Shown: positions 6,120 to 10,932 of the stretch, piece after piece
Layout of the letters: every line of letters starts with the position of its first letter
How positions within the stretch are numbered: position 1 is the stretch's first letter
Assembly (NCBI GenBank): GCA_002413185.1
Contig: DHWM01000041.1
Coordinates: forward strand, 2,228-13,159
Length of the DNA stretch: 10,932 nt
Reading direction: 5' to 3'
DNA from: Actinobacteria bacterium UBA5182
Lineage (GTDB): Bacteria > Actinomycetota > UBA4738
Translations under genes and position numbers: made by a program
The notes under the pieces: model-generated
Databases searched by the model: none
Told to the model about the DNA's origin: nothing
The model's input: only the letters and a program-made list of their open reading frames with translations

Positions 6120-6728
6120 TCAGAACAGCCCGAGCTGCTCCTCGGCCGCCACCGCCACCGGCTGTGGCTCGGCCAGGATTTCGGCGATGGTCCGGAAGTC
6201 CGAGCGGAGCGCCGCCATCTGTGGGCTGGCCTGCCCGCCGCCGTGCAGGATGGCGGCCGGGTGGAACGTGGGAAGGACCGTCCGCCCGTCGATGTCGAAC
6301 CGCTGGCCGCGGACCCGGCTGATCCCGACCTGGCGGTTCAGGACCACCCGGGTGGCGAAATTGCCGAGCGTCACGATGAGCCTGGGCTGGATGTTCTCGA
6401 GCTGTCCCAGGAGGTAGGGCCGGCAGGCTTCGATCTCATCCGGCAGCGGATCGCGGTTGCCCGGCGGGCGACACTTCACGACGTTCGCGATGTAGACGTC
6501 CTCTCTGCGGAGGCCGATCTCGCCGAGCATCTGGGTGAGGAGCTGGCCGGCCGCCCCGACGAACGGTTCGCCCTGCTTGTCCTCGTAGTAGCCGGGACCC
6601 TCTCCGATGAACATGACGCCGGCTCTGGGATTCCCGACGCCGAACACCACCTGGGTCCGGCCGTTCGCCAGCCTGCAACGGCGACAGTCCGATGCGATCG
6701 TCGCGAGCTCACCGAGGGTCATGCTCAT
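6120..6728 (-). CDS. Family-4 (Fe-S) uracil-DNA glycosylase
   Basis: This enzyme removes uracil from DNA, the first step of base-excision repair of deaminated cytosine. The 202-residue product has the four cluster cysteines of family 4: Cys15 and Cys18 (DCRRC), Cys86 (VVKCRPPGNRDP) and Cys102 (EACRPYL). The active-site motif GEGPGYYEDKQGEPFVGAAG spans 42-61, and the second motif HPAAIL starts at His156. The last five residues are QLGLF, matching the bacterial sliding-clamp binding consensus QL(S/D)LF except at the middle position, after a flexible linker (about 186-197). The ATG at 6728 overlaps the stop of the P1 peptidase gene as ATGA and has GGGAAGGA eight bases upstream (6737-6744); a second ATG two codons on is less likely. 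Related family-5 enzymes are an alternative, but the GEGPGYYED motif fits family 4. Confidence 0.95.
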   Translation of the reverse strand: MSMTLGELATIASDCRRCRLANGRTQVVFGVGNPRAGVMFIGEGPGYYEDKQGEPFVGAAGQLLTQMLGEIGLRREDVYIANVVKCRPPGNRDPLPDEIEACRPYLLGQLENIQPRLIVTLGNFATRVVLNRQVGISRVRGQRFDIDGRTVLPTFHPAAILHGGGQASPQMAALRSDFRTIAEILAEPQPVAVAAEEQLGLF

Positions 6729-7645
6729 AGCAACCGTCCTTCCCGGGCCGAGGGGAAGTTCGGAACACTTTCCGCGAGGAGCACCGCCCGCCGGATGGCC
6801 TCCGCCACCGCATCGACGGCAAGCGCTTCCACCCGCCGCTGATCCGCGTCCGCCTCACCCGTTGCGAGGGCGAAGGCGGTGTCCCCGTCCCACATTGTAT
6901 GCGCGGGGCTGATCGCCACGTCCATGCCCTCGTGAGCCGCGAGGCTCAACAGGTGGGCCCGCTCCTTCGACAGCCGCGCGTTCGTCGCGACCACCGCCAG
7001 GGTGGTGTTGGTCATCGCCGCGGGGCCCGGTGCCTCGCGGTCGAAAACCGACGTCTCCCGCGCGCCGGCCAGGACCGAGCCGTCTTCATCGAGGATCTCC
7101 CCGAGCGAGTTCACGGCGGCGAGGGCAGCCACGATCAGCTCGCCCTCCTGGCGCGAGGCCGTCCCGATCCCGCCCTTGACGGCACTCTCCAGGCCATGGG
7201 TCTTCGCCACGGTCGCTCCTGTCCCGGCTCCGACGTTGCCTTCGGCGACCGGCCCATCGGTCGAGTCGGCGCACGCCGCGTATCCCGCTTCGGGCCCGGG
7301 CCGGGCCATCGGATCTCCCACCCCAAGGTCGAACAGCACTGCCGCCGGCACGATCGGCACCGGCAGGATGGGCGTGTCGTGGCCGACACCGCGCTCTTCC
7401 AGGAACCGCATCACGCCATCCGCAGCAGCGAGGCCGAACGCGCTCCCCCCCGACAGAAGCACCGCGTTCACGGCCTGCACCAGCATGCCCGGGCGAAGGA
7501 GGTCGGTCTCGCGGGTTCCCGGAGCGCCGCCTCTGACCTCGCCGGACCCGACGGTCCCGTCAGGACACAGAACCACCGTGCAGCCGGTCATCCCCACCGG
7601 ATCGGTCCAGTGGCCCACGCGAACTCCGGGAACCCGCGTGATCAC
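6725..7645 (-). CDS. P1/DmpA-type peptidase (family S58, autoproteolytic Ntn fold)
   Basis: S58 enzymes cleave themselves into two chains; the new N-terminal Ser or Thr is the nucleophile of an aminopeptidase acting on short peptides, beta-peptides or amino-acid amides and esters. The 306-residue product opens with VPGVRVGHWTD (5-15), followed by TGCTVVLCPDG (20-30) and the hallmark NAVLLSGGSAFGLAAADGVMRFL (60-82). MTNTTLAVVATNA (211-223) contains the likely cleavage site Asn213-Thr214, and SPAHTMWDGDTAFALATG (246-263) follows. The first coding triplet is the GTG at 7645, which overlaps the hydrolase stop as GTGA. The same frame stays open to 7948, but that stretch is Arg/Pro/Gly-rich, lies inside the hydrolase gene and is out-of-frame noise. 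No signal peptide is seen, so the enzyme should be cytosolic. The substrate is unknown. Confidence 0.92.
   Translation of the reverse strand: MITRVPGVRVGHWTDPVGMTGCTVVLCPDGTVGSGEVRGGAPGTRETDLLRPGMLVQAVNAVLLSGGSAFGLAAADGVMRFLEERGVGHDTPILPVPIVPAAVLFDLGVGDPMARPGPEAGYAACADSTDGPVAEGNVGAGTGATVAKTHGLESAVKGGIGTASRQEGELIVAALAAVNSLGEILDEDGSVLAGARETSVFDREAPGPAAMTNTTLAVVATNARLSKERAHLLSLAAHEGMDVAISPAHTMWDGDTAFALATGEADADQRRVEALAVDAVAEAIRRAVLLAESVPNFPSAREGRLL
6737..6744 (-). promoter_or_regulatory. Shine-Dalgarno of the uracil-DNA glycosylase gene
   Basis: GGGAAGGA on the minus strand lies eight bases before the ATG at 6728, within the last codons of the P1 peptidase gene. It favours this ATG over the in-frame ATG two codons later, so the gene has its own initiation signal besides the ATGA overlap. 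Confidence 0.5.
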
Positions 7646-8730
7646 CCGGAGGCCCTGGCGGCGCGTCGCCTGCGCCCGTCGCTCTCGGTCTCCGCCGCGT
7701 CCGTCGTCTCCTCCACGAACCCCTCCAGGGCCCGGTTGAAGTCGGCGTGGCGCTCCAGCATCGCGCAATGTCCCGTGCCTTCGAACACCAGGATCCTGGC
7801 GTCGGGGAGGCGCCGCTTCAGGGCTAGCGAGGACGAAGGCGGGGTGAGCCGGTCGATGTCCCCGGCCAGGACCAGGGCGGGAACGCGGATGTGCTCCAGG
7901 GCGTGGCCGAGATCCATCTCCAGGAGGCTGCCGAACAGATCGGTCCACACCTCGGGAGACGCGTTGGCCGCCAGCCCGACCACGTGATCGATGACGGACG
8001 GGGACGCCTTCGGGCCGAAGTTCGTGATCCTGGCGACGAGGAAGGCCAGGTCCCCGCGGCCACCGATGGCTCGCTGGCGAAGGCGATAGACGCGGTCTGG
8101 GCTCACCCGCATCCGGAGCGCGTAGGGAGCGATGAGGCCGCTGAGCCGCGCGCCCAGGCCGGCCAGGGCTTCCTTCACCAGGTCGGCCGCACCCGTATTG
8201 GCCAGAACGACCGCCCGGACGCGACCTCCGAACTCCTCGGGATGGGTCGCGCTCAGCGACATGATCGACATCCCGCCCATGCTGTGGCCGATCAGGACGA
8301 CCGGATCTTCGGGCGCCTCCGCCTCGAGCACCGCATGGAGGTCGTGACCCAGTGCCTCCATCGAGTAGTCACCGCCGGCGGCCCGGTCGCTCCGTCCGTG
8401 CCCCCGCTGGTCGTACAGAACGCACCGATACTTCTTGGCGAACCGCTTCCACTGGTAATGCCAGGCCGTCATGTCCAGCGTGAAACCGTGGATGAACACG
8501 AGCGTGGACATGTCGGGGGACGAGGGTCCCGTGGAGTTCACCGCGAGTCCGGTGCCATCGAAGGACACGACCCGCCGCTCGGTCCCGGGTCGTTCGGCGA
8601 GCGGCGTCCCTCGCTCGGGATCGGGTCCCGTCCGGGCCCGGCGGATGGCGGCGCGCTCCATCGCCACCGCCGCGGCCACCCCCGCGACCATGGCCCCCGC
8701 CCCGATCAGGGCCTTCTTCGTCCTTCCCAT
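7642..8730 (-). CDS. Membrane-anchored alpha/beta-hydrolase
   Basis: This 362-residue alpha/beta-hydrolase starts at the ATG at 8730. A basic start (MGRTKK) and a hydrophobic segment at about 7-23 form a signal anchor. The core begins near residue 50: LVFIHGFTLD (77-86) with the oxyanion-hole HG, VLYDQRGHGRSD (104-115), the nucleophile elbow GHSMGG with Ser150 (148-153), GDIDRLTPP (290-298) with Asp293 as the likely acid, and GTGHCAMLE (318-326) with His321. The last 22 residues are a charged, low-complexity tail. The start shares one base with the alr stop (TGATG); a longer frame beginning at 8784 would overlap alr by 55 bases and is not needed. A hydrolase in this place between alr and tsaE is common in actinobacteria. 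The substrate cannot be predicted. Confidence 0.92.
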   Translation of the reverse strand: MGRTKKALIGAGAMVAGVAAAVAMERAAIRRARTGPDPERGTPLAERPGTERRVVSFDGTGLAVNSTGPSSPDMSTLVFIHGFTLDMTAWHYQWKRFAKKYRCVLYDQRGHGRSDRAAGGDYSMEALGHDLHAVLEAEAPEDPVVLIGHSMGGMSIMSLSATHPEEFGGRVRAVVLANTGAADLVKEALAGLGARLSGLIAPYALRMRVSPDRVYRLRQRAIGGRGDLAFLVARITNFGPKASPSVIDHVVGLAANASPEVWTDLFGSLLEMDLGHALEHIRVPALVLAGDIDRLTPPSSSLALKRRLPDARILVFEGTGHCAMLERHADFNRALEGFVEETTDAAETESDGRRRRAARASG

Positions 8731-9878
8731 CACCCGGTCCCGGCGTTCGTATAGCGCCGGGGGACGCGCTCGCTCACGCCGCACACCACCTCGTAGTTGA
8801 TCGTGCCCATCTTGGAGGCGAGCTCGTCGGCCGTGATCTCCTCGGATCCCTGCCGTCCCATCAGCGCAACCTCGTCTCCCACCTGTACCGCCTCTCCCCC
8901 ACAGTCCACCAGGATCTGATCCATCGTGACCGTCCCCGCGACGGGGAGCCGCACCCCGTTGATCAGGACCTCCCCGCCGCCGCTTAGACGGCGGCTGTAC
9001 CCGTCCGCGTACCCTACCGGGACGGTGGCCACCGTCGACTCCCGCTCCAGGCGGTATCGCCGGCCGTAGGAGAGACGTTCCCCCGCACCAACCCGTTTGA
9101 CCATCGACACCGCGCTCTTCCAGGCCATGGCCGGCCGGAGATCCGCCAGGCCGAACAGCTGCGGTCCCGGCGACAGGCCGTACATCGCGATCCCCAGCCG
9201 GACCAGGTCGAAATGCGTCTCGGGACGGGCCATGATCGCCGCGCTGTTGGCCGCGTGCAGATACCGGGGTTCGAAGCCCGCCGTTCGGACGCCTTCGACC
9301 ACGGCCGTGAACCGTTGAAGCTGGCGGTGGGCGAACGGATCATCGAGCTCCTCGGAGGTGGCGAAGTGGGTCCACAGCCCTTCGAGCTTCAGCCCCGACT
9401 GCGACAGGGCCGCGAGGAACGCCTCGATGCTCTCGGGGGCCAGGCCGACCCGGTGCATCCCCGTGTCCACCTTGACGTGCACGCCCGGCTCGGCTCCCAG
9501 CCGCCGTGCCGCCTCCGCCACGCCTCGCAGTCCCATCTCGCTGTACAGCGAAGGCGTGAGGCCGGCGGCCAGCGCTTCGGTTTCGGACCCCGGCGGAAAC
9601 TCGGTCAGGACGAGGATCGGCGCGTCCAGTCCGGCGTGGCGAAGCCTGATCCCCTCCTCCACCAGCGCCACTCCCAGCCACGAGGCGCCGGCATCGAGCG
9701 CGGCTCCCGCCACCGCCACGTCGCCGTGTCCGTAGCCGTTGGCCTTCACCACGGCCATGACCTCGGCGCCCGGCGGCCGGAGGGTCCGAACGTTGTGGCG
9801 GATAGCGTCGAGGTCGACCACGGCCACCGTCGGCCGGGAGGAGGTCCCGGTGGCCGTCGTCGAGTCGAGGATGCGCAT
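8730..9878 (-). CDS. alr: Alanine racemase
   Basis: Alr interconverts L- and D-alanine through PLP and supplies D-Ala for peptidoglycan in the cytosol. The 382-residue protein has all the marks, numbered from the ATG at 9878: VDLDAIRHNV (21-30), VVKANGYGHG with the PLP-binding Lys45, VDTGMHRVG (137-145) with Arg143, THFATSEE (170-177), RLGIAMYG (228-235) with Arg228 that pairs with the pyridine nitrogen, RLSYGRRY with the catalytic Tyr271, VPVGYADGYSRRLS (286-299) and AGTVTMDQ with Asp320. A GTG directly before the ATG would add one residue. The ATG overlaps the nnr stop by one base (TGATG), with a weak AGGCGG upstream. The nnr-alr pairing is frequent in actinobacteria. Confidence 0.97.
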   Translation of the reverse strand: MRILDSTTATGTSSRPTVAVVDLDAIRHNVRTLRPPGAEVMAVVKANGYGHGDVAVAGAALDAGASWLGVALVEEGIRLRHAGLDAPILVLTEFPPGSETEALAAGLTPSLYSEMGLRGVAEAARRLGAEPGVHVKVDTGMHRVGLAPESIEAFLAALSQSGLKLEGLWTHFATSEELDDPFAHRQLQRFTAVVEGVRTAGFEPRYLHAANSAAIMARPETHFDLVRLGIAMYGLSPGPQLFGLADLRPAMAWKSAVSMVKRVGAGERLSYGRRYRLERESTVATVPVGYADGYSRRLSGGGEVLINGVRLPVAGTVTMDQILVDCGGEAVQVGDEVALMGRQGSEEITADELASKMGTINYEVVCGVSERVPRRYTNAGTG

Positions 9879-10932
9879 CACCGCGCCGCCTGCGCCACCC
9901 GGGAGATGGCTTCTGGCAGCCGGGCCAGCACGTCGGAGGCCATGGTTCCATCACCGAGCTCCTGGGCCGCGATCCGTCCCGCCAGCCCGTGGACGAACGC
10001 GGCCGCAGCGGCGGCGTCGCCTGGCTTCACTCCTCTGGCCAGGAAGGCGGCCGTCGTTCCGGTCAGGACGTCCCCGGTGCCGGCCGTGGCCAGGAAGGAA
10101 CCGCCGGTCGGGTTCACCCTGGCCGTTCCATCGGGCTCGGCCACAACACTCCGGGAGCCCTTGAGGAGCACCGCACAGCCGAACTCATGCGACGCCTTCC
10201 TGGCGTGCCCGACGCGGTCGTCCAGGATCTGCTGCTGGGTCAATCCCGTCAGCCGTCCGAACTCGCCGGGGTGCGGCGTGATGACGAGGGGGGACCGGCG
10301 TTCGGCCAGGACCGCACCTCGCCCGGCGAACGCGTTCAGCCCGTCGGCGTCCAGGACCATCGGGACGGCCGCCTCCGCCACCACGGTGCTGACCAGCTCG
10401 GCGGTCTCGGGGTTCGTCGTCAGGCCGGGGCCGACCGCGACCGCGTCGACACCTTCCAGTCGCTTCTGCAGGGCCGTCCACCCCTCCATGGACACGGTGC
10501 CCTCGTCGGTCTCGGGGAGCGGAAGGAACGTGGCCTCGTGGACGGCGCCCTCCACCACCGGGAGGATGCTTTCCGGGACGGCCAGGGTCACCAGGCCCGC
10601 ACCGGCCCGGTAGGCGGCGGTGGCGGCCAGCGCGGCGGCGCCGGTCATCGCCCTGGACCCCGCCAGCACCAGCACCACGCCCGATGTGCGCTTCGAGCTC
10701 TCGGCGGGGCGAGGCCGCAACCAGCCCGCGAGGTCCGCCGCTTCGACCAGCCACAGTTGGGATCGAACCAGGTCGGGCGGGAAGCCGATGTCGGCAACCT
10801 CGACGTCGCCGGCATGTTCGGCACCCGGGAAGAACATCACCCCCGGCTTGAGGCTGCCGAACGTCACGGTCGCCGTGGCCCGGATGGCATCCGATCGAAC
10901 CGCGCCGGTGGACCCCTCCACGCCCGAAGGGA
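9878..10932 (-). CDS. nnr: Bifunctional NAD(P)HX epimerase/dehydratase, C-terminal part (runs off the right edge)
   Basis: Nnr repairs hydrated NADH and NADPH: the N-terminal YjeF domain epimerises (R)-NAD(P)HX, and the C-terminal ribokinase-like domain dehydrates the S form using ADP or ATP. The frame is open to the window edge, giving 350 visible residues. The first ones (PSGVEGSTGAV, then ATATVTFGSLKPG) are the last part of the epimerase domain, so the GTG at 10921 is internal and not a start. The dehydratase domain, numbered from that GTG as 1, shows AGAGLVTLAVP (106-116), AVGPGL (162-167), VLDADGLNAF (189-198), ITPHPGEFGRL (214-224), LLKGSRSVV (252-260) and GGSFLATAGTGDVLTG (273-288) with the catalytic Asp284. 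About 150 residues of the N-terminal domain are missing beyond the edge. The stop overlaps alr by one base. Confidence 0.95.
   Translation of the reverse strand, partial: PSGVEGSTGAVRSDAIRATATVTFGSLKPGVMFFPGAEHAGDVEVADIGFPPDLVRSQLWLVEAADLAGWLRPRPAESSKRTSGVVLVLAGSRAMTGAAALAATAAYRAGAGLVTLAVPESILPVVEGAVHEATFLPLPETDEGTVSMEGWTALQKRLEGVDAVAVGPGLTTNPETAELVSTVVAEAAVPMVLDADGLNAFAGRGAVLAERRSPLVITPHPGEFGRLTGLTQQQILDDRVGHARKASHEFGCAVLLKGSRSVVAEPDGTARVNPTGGSFLATAGTGDVLTGTTAAFLARGVKPGDAAAAAAFVHGLAGRIAAQELGDGTMASDVLARLPEAISRVAQAAR

Noticed and set aside
7646..7948. A 101-codon N-terminal extension of the P1 peptidase frame
   Set aside because: The stretch is Arg/Pro/Gly-rich, lies fully within the hydrolase gene and has no family match. 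The GTG at 7645 places the start at the known N-terminus of P1 proteins and gives a GTGA overlap.
9213..10613. Long plus-strand frames opposite alr and nnr, and similar ones at 3683-4963, 5251-6417 and 6899-7987
   Set aside because: All are antisense to genes with intact catalytic motifs. Their compositions are biased and no start has a convincing ribosome-binding site.
10919..10921. GTG as a start codon for the right-edge gene
   Set aside because: The upstream codons (encoding P-S-G) continue the frame to the window edge, and the sequence there belongs to the end of the epimerase domain. The gene is therefore truncated by the window.

Overview
This is a high-GC window in which every gene I can support lies on the minus strand, so transcription runs from the right edge to the left edge. 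The order nnr - alr - alpha/beta hydrolase - ... - tsaE - tsaB - rimI - tsaD is a well-known arrangement in Actinomycetota. With the high GC and the frequent GTG starts, this points to an actinobacterium, possibly a little-studied lineage because two extra genes sit inside the block. I cannot name a genus. I see no mobile element, rRNA, tRNA, CRISPR array or phage gene.

Right to left: (1) a bifunctional NAD(P)HX repair enzyme (nnr), cut by the right edge, then alanine racemase (alr), a membrane-anchored alpha/beta hydrolase, a P1/DmpA-type self-processing peptidase and a family-4 uracil-DNA glycosylase. The junctions between these five genes overlap by 1 or 4 bases (TGATG, TGATG, GTGA, ATGA), so they are almost certainly co-translated. 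(2) The t6A tRNA-modification genes tsaE, tsaB and tsaD with rimI follow with gaps of 5, 13 and 21 bases and one 41-base overlap. TsaC, which makes the threonylcarbamoyl-adenylate substrate, is not in the window. (3) An Rrf2-family regulator without cysteines follows tsaD after 56 bases. (4) An 80-base spacer carries the only good promoter in the window (TTGACA box) with an inverted repeat lying over its -10 and start region. This promoter drives a TauE/SafE-type (TSUP) membrane permease followed by a class I aminotransferase. (5) At the left edge is the start of a proline-rich, single-pass membrane protein that runs out of the window.

The right two thirds therefore combine metabolite repair, cell-wall D-alanine supply, DNA repair and tRNA modification in one housekeeping transcription unit. 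The left part looks like a separately controlled module, in which the Rrf2 protein probably regulates the permease and aminotransferase. The window is mostly conventional. The points most worth a second look are the beta-clamp-like C-terminus of the uracil-DNA glycosylase, the candidate Rrf2 operator, the insertion of the P1 peptidase and glycosylase into the t6A block, and a changed acetyl-CoA loop in RimI. I did not find a convincing new multi-gene system.
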